Below the pieces are notes generated by a model that saw nothing but the letters and a program-made list of their open reading frames with translations, was not told the origin of the DNA and made no database searches. A DNA stretch of 64,000 bases from Acidimicrobiales bacterium (lineage in GTDB: Bacteria; Actinomycetota; Acidimicrobiia; Acidimicrobiales; Aldehydirespiratoraceae), in the NCBI GenBank assembly GCA_041394245.1, contig JAWKIR010000003.1, forward strand, positions 310,001 to 374,000, in the 5' to 3' direction. A program made the translations under genes and the position numbers. Of the stretch, positions 18,206 to 26,814 are shown piece by piece. Numbering within the stretch: the first letter of the stretch is position 1; each line of letters opens with the position of its first letter.

Positions 18206-18225
18206 CTCGTGAACATTTTCACAAG
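18206..18225. promoter_or_regulatory. Rex operator (ROP-like site) upstream of rex-hem operon
   Basis: CTCGTGAA-CATT-TTCACAAG closely matches the actinobacterial Rex operator consensus TTGTGAA-N4-TTCACAA, with only the outer bases of the left arm differing. It lies 19-38 bases upstream of the rex GTG, as expected for autoregulation of the rex-hemACD operon. Confidence 0.85.
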
Positions 18226-18261
18226 CTCCGAGCGCACTCGACGGGGCCGGGTGTCCGGGGG

Positions 18262-19755
18262 CTAGCGGAGCTCCCGGCGCAGCACCTTGCCGCCGAGACC
18301 CCGCGGGATCTCGTCGACGACATCGATCTTGGTGGGGCACTTGTAGCGGGCGAGTTCGGTGGCACACCAGTCGATCAGCTCGTCCTCCTCCACCGCCCGA
18401 TCGGCACGGGGGACGATGAAGGCCTTCACCGCTTCGCCACTGTGGGGGTGCGGCACACCGACCACACCGGCTTCCGCGACGGCGGGATGGGTCTCGAGCA
18501 CCCGCTCGACCTCGGCGGGGAAGACATTGAACCCACTGACGATGATGAGATCCTTCGCCCGGTCGACGAGGTACAGAATCCCGTCGTCGTCGACCACCGC
18601 CATGTCGCCGGTGTGGAGCCATCCGTCGGCATCGAGCACCCGCGCCGTCGTCTCGGGATCGTCGAGGTAGCCCGAGAAGACGTTGGGGCCCCGCACCAGC
18701 AGCTCGCCCGTGTCGCCGATGTAGACGTCGGCACCGTCGGCATCCACCAGCCGCACCTCGACGCCCGGTATCGGGCGACCGATCGACCCGATCGGGTCAT
18801 CACCCGACGCGACCGTCACCGAAGGACTCGCCTCGGTGAGCCCGTAGCCCTCGTGGATCCGGAAGCCGAGCCGCTCCTGCGCATCGCGCACCACCCGATC
18901 GGGGATCGCCGCCGCACCGGAGATCGCCAACCGGAGCGAGGCGAACGAGGCGGGACCGACATCGTCGACCTGGGTGAGTGCCGACCACATCGTCGGCGGA
19001 CCGGCGAGGACGGTCACCTTCTCGTGCTCGATCGTGTCGATCATCGACGTCGGATCGAAGCGCTCGACGAGCACGAGCGTGCTGCCGACCCACAGGGCGA
19101 GGTTCAGGATGGAGTTGAGGCCGAGCACGTGGAACATCGGCACGACGCAGATCGAGACGTCGTCGGGTCGCGTCACCTGGTCGGGCCGCGACAGCATCTG
19201 GCGCAGGTTGGCGGCGAAGTTGCCGTGGCTCAGCATGGCCGCCTTGGGACTTCCGGCCGTGCCGCTCGTGAACAGGAGGGCGCAGAGATCATCGTCGGCT
19301 CGCTCGACGATGGGCGCGCCGTTGTCGAACTGCATCGCCTCGTCGAGGTCGACCGCGCCGGCGAGATCGGCCCCGGCCGGTGCGAAGACGTGCTCCAGCA
19401 GCGGGACCTTCGCGCGGTCGAGATCGGCCAGCACCGCAACGCCGGCGGGCCCTGCGATGACCGCCCGGACCCCTGCGGCGACGAGCTCGCGTTCGACCTC
19501 GGGCGCCGGCGCCTGGGGATTCAGGGGCACCGCCACGAACCCGGCTCCGATGACCGCGAACCAGGCCCGCACGAACCGCGGGTTGGTGCCGCACAGGATG
19601 GCGATCCGATCACCCTCGTCGAGACCCAGACGGGACAGCACCCCGCGGGTGGCATCGATCTCGTCGCGCAGCCGCCCGTAGCTGATGCGGTCGCCACCGG
19701 CGACGATCGCCGTGCGGTCGCCGGGGTGGTCTTCGAGAAGGGTCGCGAGGTTCAC
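18262..19755 (-). CDS. Acyl-CoA synthetase (AMP-forming, long-chain fatty-acid type)
   Basis: ANL-superfamily enzyme that adenylates a carboxylic acid and transfers it to CoA. Motifs: P-loop LLFTSGTAGSPKAAMLSH, GYGLTEASP, GWLHTGD, and the C-terminal catalytic lysine in GGKVLRREL. The length of 497 residues is on the short side but complete. The GTG start gives VNLATLLEDHPG. It is transcribed toward rex on the same strand with a 74-base gap containing the Rex-type site, so it may end upstream of the rex promoter. The acyl substrate is not predictable from the sequence. Confidence 0.9.
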   Translation of the reverse strand: MNLATLLEDHPGDRTAIVAGGDRISYGRLRDEIDATRGVLSRLGLDEGDRIAILCGTNPRFVRAWFAVIGAGFVAVPLNPQAPAPEVERELVAAGVRAVIAGPAGVAVLADLDRAKVPLLEHVFAPAGADLAGAVDLDEAMQFDNGAPIVERADDDLCALLFTSGTAGSPKAAMLSHGNFAANLRQMLSRPDQVTRPDDVSICVVPMFHVLGLNSILNLALWVGSTLVLVERFDPTSMIDTIEHEKVTVLAGPPTMWSALTQVDDVGPASFASLRLAISGAAAIPDRVVRDAQERLGFRIHEGYGLTEASPSVTVASGDDPIGSIGRPIPGVEVRLVDADGADVYIGDTGELLVRGPNVFSGYLDDPETTARVLDADGWLHTGDMAVVDDDGILYLVDRAKDLIIVSGFNVFPAEVERVLETHPAVAEAGVVGVPHPHSGEAVKAFIVPRADRAVEEDELIDWCATELARYKCPTKIDVVDEIPRGLGGKVLRRELR

Positions 19756-19835
19756 CCGCGAATGATGCCACGCGTCGCGTATCCGATCGGATGTCGGCTC
19801 AAGGTTGACCGTCGGCGGCCGAAGGGAACAACGCC

Positions 19836-20534
19836 ATGCATCGCGCCCCGGACACCCGACGCCAGCGAACCCCGATCCGTGTCCTCGTGGTCATGGTCGC
19901 GACCCTGGCCGTCATCGGTTCGTTCCTCTGGCAAGGGCCTGAACCCGTCGCCGCATCCTCGAGCGACGAAGCCGCGTTCGTCGCCGCGCTCAACCAGATC
20001 CGGGCCGACAACGGGCTCGCGCCGTTCACGGTCAACACCGAACTCGCGAACCTGGCACGGGGTCACGCCCAGGTCATGGCCGACGCCGGAGAGATCTTCC
20101 ACGCGAATCCGATCAGTGCGGGGTTCACGGGCGCATGGCAAAAGCTCGGGGAGAACGTCGGCGTCGGCGCCAACGTGCAGGTCCTGGTCGACGCGTTCGT
20201 CGCCAGCTCGGGGCACTTCGCCAACATCATCGATCCGTCGTTCACCCAGATCGGCGTCGGTGTGGTGTGGAAGGACTCTGCGCTCTACACGACCCACCGC
20301 TTCCTCCAGACTCCGGGCACCGCCCCCACCCCGACCGCACCGCCCACCACCGTCCCCGCGCCACCGGTCACGACGAGCCCCCCTCCCCCGTCGACCACTC
20401 CCACGCCGACACCGCCCTCGACCACGACTGCGCCCACCACCACGACGACGACGATCGCGCCGCTGCCCGAACCGGCGGTCACCGCCGAGCGGGTCGTCGC
20501 GCTCCTGGAGATGCTCGACCAGGTCGGGACCTGA
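19836..20534 (+). CDS. Secreted CAP-domain protein with Thr/Pro-rich tail
   Basis: The 232-residue protein has a signal peptide or anchor (about 15-40, ending near VAAS), a CAP/SCP domain (about 44-155) with FVAALNQIRADNGL, LARGHAQVMAD and GENVGVG, then a low-complexity Pro/Thr stretch (about 160-210) and a short helix. Bacterial CAP proteins are extracellular; the function of most is unknown. The histidines and glutamates of the CAP cavity (GHAQ, GHF, GEN) are present. It lies 4 bases upstream of an ABC transporter ATPase and may be co-transcribed with it. Confidence 0.85.
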   Translation: MHRAPDTRRQRTPIRVLVVMVATLAVIGSFLWQGPEPVAASSSDEAAFVAALNQIRADNGLAPFTVNTELANLARGHAQVMADAGEIFHANPISAGFTGAWQKLGENVGVGANVQVLVDAFVASSGHFANIIDPSFTQIGVGVVWKDSALYTTHRFLQTPGTAPTPTAPPTTVPAPPVTTSPPPPSTTPTPTPPSTTTAPTTTTTTIAPLPEPAVTAERVVALLEMLDQVGT

Positions 20535-20538
20535 GGTC

Positions 20539-21498
20539 GTGACCGCGTCGGACGAACCGTCGATCGTCACCCGCGCCCTCTCCCGATCGTTCGACGGTCG
20601 GATCGCGGTGGACGGGCTCGACCTCGAGGTCCGTCGCGGAGAGGTGCTCGCCCTGCTGGGCCCGAACGGCGCCGGCAAGACCACCACCGTGCGCATGCTC
20701 AACGGCGTGCTGACACCCGACCGGGGTGAGGCACGGGTGCTCGGCCTCGACCCGACCGTCGACGGCGACGCCGTGCGCCGCCGTACCGGCGTGTTGACGG
20801 AGAATGCCGGGCTCGACGACCGACTCACCGCCCGCGAGAACCTGGAGTACACGGCCCGGATGCGCGGCTACTCGATCGCCGAGGCCCGGACCCGTGTCGA
20901 TGCGCAACTCTCGCGGTTCGCGATGCAGGAGATGGCCGACCTGCGGACCGCCGGCTTCTCGACGGGTCAGCGCAAACGCCTCGCCCTCGCCCGCGCCCTC
21001 CTCCACGACCCGGAGATCCTCTTCCTCGACGAACCCACATCGGGGCTCGATCCGGCGGCCACCCGCGACGTCACCGACCTGATCGGCACGCTCGCCCGTG
21101 AACACGGCCGTACCGTCATTCTCGCGACCCACTTCCTCGGCGAGGCCGGCCGGGTCGCCGACCGGATGGCGGTGCTCGACCGCGGGCGCCTGCGCGCCCT
21201 CGGCAAGCCCGACGATCTCGCCGCCGAACTCTGGGACGGCGTGCCCGCCGATCTCGACTTCGGCGGACCCGTCGACCAGGCGGTGCTCGACCTGGTCGGC
21301 AGCGTCGACGGGGTGCTACAGGCCGAGGCCCGGGCCACCGGCGCGACCATCGCGATCAGGGACCGCGCCACCATGGCCCGGATCCTGGCCACGCTCGCCG
21401 GTCGGGAGATCGACGTGTTCGGTGCCACCGTCCGTCAGGCATCGATGGAGGACATCTACTTCGCGCTCGAATCGAGCTTCGCGGCGGAGACGCAATGA
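20539..21498 (+). CDS. ABC transporter ATP-binding protein
   Basis: This 319-residue protein belongs to the ABC-2 exporter type (DrrA/NatA-like). It has Walker A GPNGAGKTT, the signature FSTGQRKRLALARALL, Walker B ILFLDEPTSGLDP and the H-loop LATHF. A C-terminal extension of ~80 residues after the ATPase core is typical of DrrA-like proteins. The GTG at 20539 starts 5 bases after the CAP gene stop. ATGA overlap with the permease gene shows they form one transporter; the exported substrate is unknown. Confidence 0.92.
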   Translation: MTASDEPSIVTRALSRSFDGRIAVDGLDLEVRRGEVLALLGPNGAGKTTTVRMLNGVLTPDRGEARVLGLDPTVDGDAVRRRTGVLTENAGLDDRLTARENLEYTARMRGYSIAEARTRVDAQLSRFAMQEMADLRTAGFSTGQRKRLALARALLHDPEILFLDEPTSGLDPAATRDVTDLIGTLAREHGRTVILATHFLGEAGRVADRMAVLDRGRLRALGKPDDLAAELWDGVPADLDFGGPVDQAVLDLVGSVDGVLQAEARATGATIAIRDRATMARILATLAGREIDVFGATVRQASMEDIYFALESSFAAETQ

Positions 21499-22319
21499 CC
21501 GCATCGACCACGCCCAACGTGCACGCGATCCGAGCGATCATCGCTCGCGATCTGCGCGCCGTGCGCCGCAGCAAGGCCGTCGTCATCCCCATGCTGACCG
21601 TTCCGGTGATCCTGATGGTCATCCTGCCGCTCGTCGTCGGCTACGCAGCCCGGCGGGCCAGCCGGACCGGGGCGCGCATCGAGTTCCTCGACTCGCTGCC
21701 GTCGCAGCTGGCCGATCCCATCGCATCGTTGCCCCAGGAAGAACAACTGTTGACGCTCGTGCTGGGCTTCCTCCTCGCGCCACTGTTCCTGATCGTTCCC
21801 CTGATGGTCTCGGCAGTGCTCGCCGCCGACGCATTCGCGGGCGAGAAGGAGCGGCGCACGATGGAGACGTTGCTGCACCTGCCCATCGCCGATCGCGACC
21901 TGTTCATCGCGAAGTTCCTCACGGGATTCCTGCCTGCCGTCGCCATCTCGTGGATCGGCTTCGCGTGCTTCGCCGTGGTCGCCAATGCAGTGTCGTACGG
22001 CATCGTCGACGGGCTGGTCGTGCCCAACGCGCTCTGGCTCATCGTGATCTTCTGGGTCGCCCCGGCGATCGCCACGCTCGGACTCGGGATCATGGTGCGT
22101 GTCTCGGCTCGCTGCCGCACCACGCAGGAAGCCAACCAGCTCGGCGGAGCGGTCATCCTCCCGCTCGTGTTCCTGGCGGTCGGGCAGTCGACCGGGCTGC
22201 TCCTGGTCGACGCACCACTCGCCCTGGCGATCGGCGCGGGAATCTGGGTCGTCGCGATCGCGCTCGTGGTACGCGGCGCGAGCCGCTTCACCCGCGACCG
22301 CGTTGCCGGCGACAGCTAG
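21495..22319 (+). CDS. ABC-2 type transporter permease
   Basis: The 274-residue protein has about six membrane helices, including LVVGYAARRAS after helix 1 and a large cytoplasmic/interfacial segment with FAGEKERRTMETLLHLP, the characteristic coupling region of ABC-2 (NatB-like) permeases. It overlaps the ATPase gene by 4 bases. Its TAG stop overlaps by two bases with the stop of a tiny minus-strand gene (CTAG palindrome). Confidence 0.9.
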   Translation: MTASTTPNVHAIRAIIARDLRAVRRSKAVVIPMLTVPVILMVILPLVVGYAARRASRTGARIEFLDSLPSQLADPIASLPQEEQLLTLVLGFLLAPLFLIVPLMVSAVLAADAFAGEKERRTMETLLHLPIADRDLFIAKFLTGFLPAVAISWIGFACFAVVANAVSYGIVDGLVVPNALWLIVIFWVAPAIATLGLGIMVRVSARCRTTQEANQLGGAVILPLVFLAVGQSTGLLLVDAPLALAIGAGIWVVAIALVVRGASRFTRDRVAGDS

Positions 22320-22405
22320 CGGGCGAGCAGGAAGAACTGCAGCGCGCCGGCCAACAAGATGGCCAGCAACAGGATCGCGATCACGAGCGTGGTGCCGCTC
22401 CTCAT
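22316..22405 (-). CDS. 29-residue single-helix membrane microprotein
   Basis: The ATG at 22405 overlaps the stop of the SAM hydrolase gene as ATGA and opens a 29-codon frame. It encodes a short polar start (MRSGTT), about 20 hydrophobic residues and a final AR. The coupling and the perfect fit between two genes suggest a real small membrane protein, perhaps anchored with the N-terminus inside. Function unknown; it could also be chance. Confidence 0.5.
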   Translation of the reverse strand: MRSGTTLVIAILLLAILLAGALQFFLLAR

Positions 22406-23268
22406 GACTGCCGCCGTCCGAGCTCGACCGAGGTGACCACCCGCGGGTTGGGGTCGCCGTCGAGCGTCGAGATGCGGATCTCGGCACCCTCGGCCAGCCC
22501 GAACTCGGCCGCCGCCGACGAACGGGCCACGGCGATCGAGAGCAGCCCACTGGAGTCGACGACCAAGCCGACCCGGCCGGTGGGCACGTCGTCGTAGGCA
22601 GCGGCGCGCACCGCGACGCGGTCGTCGTCGCCGATCCTCATGGTCAGGTGTTCGCCGAAGGCTGCGAGTTCGAGCGGGTCGACATTGAGCTGACAATTGC
22701 CGAACCGGTCGACCCAGAGCACCTCGGCGACCAGCGTCTCCCCCTCGATCTGGCTCACCGGAAGGATCCCCGGCATCAGGCCGGCGGGTTCGATCTCGGG
22801 TCCGAGGTCGGTCAACGGCACACCGTTGCACAGGTGGGCGGCGGCCGGTGCGAACACGTCGCGACCATCGAACGTCGCGCCGCCGGCAGCTTCGAGGCGA
22901 TGATCGGGCGAGGTGAGTTCGACGGCCCGGGTGGCTCCACCGACGAGTCCGACCGCAGGGGCGAGCAGCCCGTTGTCGGGGCCGATCAGGTACGAGGCCC
23001 CGTCGCCGACCTCGATCGCGATCGGGCGACGGCTCGTGCCGACACCGGGGTCGACCACTGCGACCACCACACCCGGACAGAGATAGTTGGCGGCCCGGGC
23101 GAGGGCGAGCCCGCCGGCCCTCGTGTCGTAGGGCGCCACGCCGTGGGTCACGTCGATCACCGTGACGTGCGGTGCGATCGATCGGATGACCGAGTGGACG
23201 ACGCCGACGAACTCGTCGCCGTGACCGAAGTCGGACAGGAACGAGACGGTGTCGAAGCGCGCACTCAC
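22402..23268 (-). CDS. S-adenosyl-L-methionine hydroxide adenosyltransferase (DUF62 family)
   Basis: This family hydrolyses SAM to adenosine and methionine and is related to the fluorinase fold. Seen: FLSDFGHGDEFVGVV with the conserved Asp residues, VDVTHGVAPYD-type loop (IDVTHGVAPYDTRAG), VVDPGVGTSRRPIAIE and GPDNGLLAP, plus the C-terminal barrel with FGNCQLNV. The length is 288 residues from the GTG at 23268. It sits 35 bases downstream of proC, on the same strand, and is followed by the overlapping microprotein gene. Confidence 0.88.
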   Translation of the reverse strand: MSARFDTVSFLSDFGHGDEFVGVVHSVIRSIAPHVTVIDVTHGVAPYDTRAGGLALARAANYLCPGVVVAVVDPGVGTSRRPIAIEVGDGASYLIGPDNGLLAPAVGLVGGATRAVELTSPDHRLEAAGGATFDGRDVFAPAAAHLCNGVPLTDLGPEIEPAGLMPGILPVSQIEGETLVAEVLWVDRFGNCQLNVDPLELAAFGEHLTMRIGDDDRVAVRAAAYDDVPTGRVGLVVDSSGLLSIAVARSSAAAEFGLAEGAEIRISTLDGDPNPRVVTSVELGRRQS

Positions 23269-23302
23269 GGACGCGACGCTACCGGCGCCTCGCCCCTGCC
23301 GG

Positions 23303-24094
23303 TCAGTCGGACCCGAGCTCGCGGGATCGCGCCGCGGCGGCCCGCACCACGTCGGCGACCAGATCGAGGAAGTTCGCGTCGGCGAACACGGCGAGACCCG
23401 CCGCCGTCGTGCCTCCCTTCGACGTGACGTTGGTGCGTAGCACGGCGGGGTCCTCCCCGGACTCCGACAGCAACGTGGCCGCACCGAGCAGGGTCTGGCG
23501 GGCGAGTGCGTCGGCCGTCTCCGGGGCGAGCCCTTCGGCGATGCCGGCGGCGATGAGCCCCTCGGCGAGATGGAACACGTAGGCAGGCCCCGAACCCGAA
23601 AGACCGGTGACCGCGTCGAGATCCGGTTCTTCCACGGTGACCACGAGTCCGACCGCGGACAGGATCCCATGGGCCCACTCGAGATCAGCCGCCGTCGCGT
23701 GGGTGCCCGCCGCGATGGCGGCCGCGCCCTGCCCGACGAGCGCCGGGGTGTTGGGCATGGATCGGACCACCGCTGCGCCGTCGCCGAGCCCGGACTCGAT
23801 CGCGCCGGTCCGCACTCCCGCGGCGATCGACAGCACGCGTCGGACCCCGGCCGTCGCGAGCGCCGGGAGAATCGCAGACACGACATCGGGCTTCACCGCG
23901 ATGACGGCGTCGATGCCGGGCAGCGCAGTGTCGGCGATCGACAGGCCCGGCAGCGTCGCCGTCAACTCGGCCTGGCGGGCGGGCGACGGTTCCACGACGT
24001 GGAGCTCATCGACCCGGGCCCACCCGTGGTCGATCATCCCGCCGAGGAGCGCCTCGGCCATCTTGCCGCCACCGATCATCTGGAGCTTGATCAC
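23303..24094 (-). CDS. proC: Pyrroline-5-carboxylate reductase
   Basis: ProC makes proline from pyrroline 5-carboxylate with NAD(P)H. The N-terminal Rossmann motif QMIGGGKMAEALLGG, SMPNTPALVGQGAAAIAAG (read in parts) and the signature region TGLSGSGPAYVFHLAEGL with SKGGTTAAGLAVF are intact. The length is 263 residues, normal for the family. The GTG at 24094 begins right before the first beta strand. It is the first gene after the AT-rich promoter at 24195-24229 and probably heads a three-gene unit. Confidence 0.93.
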   Translation of the reverse strand: MIKLQMIGGGKMAEALLGGMIDHGWARVDELHVVEPSPARQAELTATLPGLSIADTALPGIDAVIAVKPDVVSAILPALATAGVRRVLSIAAGVRTGAIESGLGDGAAVVRSMPNTPALVGQGAAAIAAGTHATAADLEWAHGILSAVGLVVTVEEPDLDAVTGLSGSGPAYVFHLAEGLIAAGIAEGLAPETADALARQTLLGAATLLSESGEDPAVLRTNVTSKGGTTAAGLAVFADANFLDLVADVVRAAAARSRELGSD

Positions 24095-24194
24095 GGATCG
24101 ACACCGTAGGCCCCCGACCGGCCCGTCACATGGGAAAGCCCGGTGGAGACGAGAACAGCGCACTTCCCCGAGCGCCGCGCATCTCCACCGGGCA

Positions 24195-24229
24195 TAGCAT
24201 GATACTACATGAAACGCATTGACATGCAA
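24195..24229 (-). promoter_or_regulatory. Probable sigma-70-type promoter for proC, with overlapping palindrome
   Basis: On the minus strand TTGCAT (24229-24224) and TAGTAT (24207-24202) are 16 bases apart in a conspicuous AT-rich island. The near-palindrome TAGCATGATACTA (24195-24207) covers the -10 element and could be an operator. The leader to the proC start would be about 100 bases. The remaining 24105-24254 gap holds no gene. Confidence 0.5.
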
Positions 24230-24254
24230 TACCGGGATCGACGCTCCGAACCGG

Positions 24255-24743
24255 CTAACCGCATCCGATGGCGTCGAGGGAGAACTCACCGACCGTGAGC
24301 CCTCCGTCGACGATGCCGTCGGCAGCCAGGCCGTCGGCCACGATCCAGAACACCTGCGGCCACCCTCCCTCGTCGCTCATCTCCTCGAGGATCGACCATT
24401 CGTGTGATGCAGCCATGGCGTCGACCGCAGCCTGAGCGGCAAGGGTGTCACCCTCCGCCCTCGCCCGGGTCCACTGGTCGACCCACGCACACCCGACCGC
24501 ACCGGTCACCTCGGCACCGAGCTGGTAGCGATCCTTCAACTCGGTGCTCGACGTGAGTGCCGACACGTCGAATCCGTCTGGCAACGAGATGTCGGCGAGC
24601 ATCTCGCCCACGACGACGGACCGCTGGGCGTTCTGGACGACACTGTCGGGCATCGCGGAGAGCCAGGTATCGAGATCCACCCGCTGCAACGCCCGCAGCA
24701 CGTCAACGAAGTCGGCCTGACGCCCAGGCGTTCGCGACGCCAC
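24255..24743 (-). CDS. C-terminal-type fragment of an ECF-associated protein of unknown function
   Basis: The frame gives about 162 residues from a GTG at 24743, with ADISLPDGFDVSALT, DRYQLGAEVTGAVGCAWVDQW and a C-terminal Cys (DAIGCG). Proteins with this tail commonly follow ECF sigma genes in actinobacteria, where they carry an N-terminal membrane segment (my recollection of the family); none is present here. The frame begins inside the disrupted sigma gene, which suggests that a deletion joined the two. It may still be expressed. Confidence 0.5.
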   Translation of the reverse strand: MASRTPGRQADFVDVLRALQRVDLDTWLSAMPDSVVQNAQRSVVVGEMLADISLPDGFDVSALTSSTELKDRYQLGAEVTGAVGCAWVDQWTRARAEGDTLAAQAAVDAMAASHEWSILEEMSDEGGWPQVFWIVADGLAADGIVDGGLTVGEFSLDAIGCG

Positions 24744-24976
24744 GACCCCCGACGGTGGTTGGCGATCACCCGCCGTGCCACCCCGTAGAGCCACAACCGC
24801 GCCTCCTCACCCGGCGGCACCTCGTCGATCCGACGCCAGGCGACCGCAAACGTCTCGGCGACCACGTCGGCGGCGTCCTCGGTCGGGACCACTCGGCGCA
24901 GCGCATAGCCGAGCAACCTCCGAAAGTGCGCGTCGTGGAGTTCGGCGAATCGGTCTTCGCGCTCGCTCGCACCCAT
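24536..24976 (-). pseudogene. ECF sigma factor remnant: region 2 present, region 4 missing
   Basis: From the ATG at 24976 the first ~80 residues are a clear sigma region 2: FAELHDAHFRRLLGYALRR, DAADVVAETFAVAWRRIDEVP and LWLYGVARRVIANHRRG. After about residue 80 the frame turns into low-complexity nonsense and no region 4 helix-turn-helix appears in any nearby frame. The downstream protein continues in another frame. A deletion of roughly one region-4 domain plus the start of the next gene explains this. Such a protein could not bind a -35 element. A sequencing frameshift alone would not restore region 4. Confidence 0.6.
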
Positions 24977-25054
24977 CGGATGTCACACCTCGATCCTCGG
25001 AGGTCGGCCCCCCTGGCGATCACATGTCCGGAAGTGGACCCGTCGTTTCACCCG

Positions 25055-25516
25055 TCATCGGAATCGGCTCGCGAATCCGAGGCGCATCGCGGGGCGGAAG
25101 ATCAGCTCGACGGCGGCCCACATGGACCCGAGGATGCGGTCGAGCTCGGCCTCGGTCACTGCGGCGACCGGCAGCGAACCCCGCAGGAAGATGGCCTCCT
25201 CATCGCCGATCTCGAGGTGCAAGCCGGTCAGCTTCCGATTGCGGCGCAGCAGGTGCTCGTAGACCGCAGCCTGGTTCTCCTCGGGTGCGGGCATCAGGTA
25301 GGTCTCGAACGCCAGGGTCCGCTGACCGAGCGTCCACCACGCGGTCCAGACGTCCTTCTCCTCGCCCCGCAGGCGAATGAACCATCGCACCAGGTCGTCG
25401 TCGGAACGTTCGACGGCCTCGATCGCCGGGTTCTCGTCCTTCTCCGACGCGAGCCATCGGTCGATACGTGCTTCGAGTTCGGCGAGCTCTTCGGCCGTGG
25501 CCGGCGGGGACTGCAC
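25055..25516 (-). CDS. YbjN/chaperone-like domain protein downstream of mshA
   Basis: This 153-residue protein starts at a GTG 4 bases after the mshA stop. An N-terminal helix (TAEELAELEARIDRWL) precedes a YbjN-like alpha/beta domain with ETYLMPAPEENQAAVYEHLLR and LTGLHLEIGDEEAIFLRG. The type-III-chaperone-like YbjN fold is known to follow mshA in mycobacteria as well, so the pairing is conserved, but its role is not established. No catalytic motif is visible. Confidence 0.8.
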   Translation of the reverse strand: MQSPPATAEELAELEARIDRWLASEKDENPAIEAVERSDDDLVRWFIRLRGEEKDVWTAWWTLGQRTLAFETYLMPAPEENQAAVYEHLLRRNRKLTGLHLEIGDEEAIFLRGSLPVAAVTEAELDRILGSMWAAVELIFRPAMRLGFASRFR

Positions 25517-25520
25517 CGGT

Positions 25521-26732
25521 TCAGGCCAGACAGTCGACGGGCTCGCGCAGGCTGAGGTCGGCGTAGACCCGCCGCAGGCGCGCCGCCATGGTGGTCCAGG
25601 TGTAGCTCCTGGCCGCCGCAGCGGCTTGGCGGGAGAGTTCGTCGGCGAGCAAGGGCGAGTCGAGGATGCGACGCGTGGCGGCGGCGTAGTCGCGCGGGTC
25701 GCGGCCGCTGATGCGGTAGCCGGTGCGTCCCTCCTCGATGAGCGTGCGCAAACCGCCCACATCGGACGCCACGACCGGAGTGCCGCACGCGGCCGCCTCG
25801 AGCGCGACCAGCCCGAACGACTCGCTGCGCGACGGGACGAGGCAGACATCGGCCGCCCGGTAGTAGGTGGAGAGCACGTGGTGGGGCTGTGGCGGCACCA
25901 TGGTGACCCGGTCGACCAGCCCGCGATCGGCGATGAGCTTTTCGATCTTGTGGACCTCGTCGTCGCCCTCGAGCCCGCTCGAGCCGCCCACGATGAGGAG
26001 CCGGGCATCGTCGAGACCGAGCTCGGCCAGAGCCTCGACGGCGACATCGACGCCCTTGAGCGGCTGGATGCGGCCCACGAAGAGCAGCAGCGGCGCGTCG
26101 CCCAGCCCCAACGCGGTCCGCGCGCCATCGCGGGTGCCCGGCGAGAAGAACGCGTGGTCGACACCGGGTGGCACGACCTCGACCCGGTCGGGGTCGGCGC
26201 CGTAGTGGGTGACGAGTTCGTGCAGTTCGGTGACCGAGTTGGCGGTGATCACATCGGCACACCGGATCACATCGGTTTCGGCATCGACGCGTCGCTGGGG
26301 TTCGTGGTCGCCGGTCTCGGCCTTGACCCGGGCGAGGGTGTGGAACGTCGTCACGAGCGGCAGCTCGAGCCGATGCTTGAGCCGATGCCCTGCGACCCCG
26401 GAGAGCCAGTAGTTGGCATGGATGACATCGACCGGCCGGTCCACCAGGTCTCGCTCGACGGCGTCGGTGAACTCGTCGACGATGTCGGGCAGGTCCTCCT
26501 TGGCCAACCCGATCGGCCCCGCGTCGACGTGGACGACACGGAACCCCGGTTCGACTTCGACCACGTCGGGAAGATCGTCGGTCCACCGGCGCACGTAGAC
26601 ATTCGCATCCGTGCCCGCCTGCGCGAGCGACGACACGAGTTCACGGATGTAGACGTTCATCCCGCCCGCGTCGCCGTGACCCGGCTGGACCAGGGGCGAC
26701 GTGTGGAGGGAGAGGACCGCGACTCGGCTCAC
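25521..26732 (-). CDS. mshA: D-inositol-3-phosphate glycosyltransferase (mycothiol synthesis)
   Basis: MshA joins GlcNAc from UDP-GlcNAc to inositol 3-phosphate, the first step of mycothiol synthesis. The protein is a GT4 enzyme of ~403 residues. Seen: the N-terminal acceptor loop PGHGDAGGMNVYIRELV, VIHANYWLSG, TFHTLARVK, FVGRIQPLKGVD and the nucleotide-sugar motif PSRSESFGLVALEAAACGTPVVA. I chose the GTG at 26732 (VSRVAVLSLH) with GGAG 6 bases upstream. The YbjN gene follows, as in mycobacteria, supporting the MshA call over a generic GT4. Confidence 0.88.
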   Translation of the reverse strand: MSRVAVLSLHTSPLVQPGHGDAGGMNVYIRELVSSLAQAGTDANVYVRRWTDDLPDVVEVEPGFRVVHVDAGPIGLAKEDLPDIVDEFTDAVERDLVDRPVDVIHANYWLSGVAGHRLKHRLELPLVTTFHTLARVKAETGDHEPQRRVDAETDVIRCADVITANSVTELHELVTHYGADPDRVEVVPPGVDHAFFSPGTRDGARTALGLGDAPLLLFVGRIQPLKGVDVAVEALAELGLDDARLLIVGGSSGLEGDDEVHKIEKLIADRGLVDRVTMVPPQPHHVLSTYYRAADVCLVPSRSESFGLVALEAAACGTPVVASDVGGLRTLIEEGRTGYRISGRDPRDYAAATRRILDSPLLADELSRQAAAAARSYTWTTMAARLRRVYADLSLREPVDCLA

Positions 26733-26814
26733 GACCGGCTCCAACCCGTGGCAGGGGCTGAACATTCCCTGACATCGGGCTGCCCGAAAGCGCCGGCGGC
26801 GAGCGGAGCGCAGA

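Noticed and set aside
18175..20538. Long open stretch upstream of, and in frame with, the ABC ATPase
   Set aside because: It lies over the acyl-CoA ligase and CAP genes, and the ATPase motifs begin only after the GTG at 20539.
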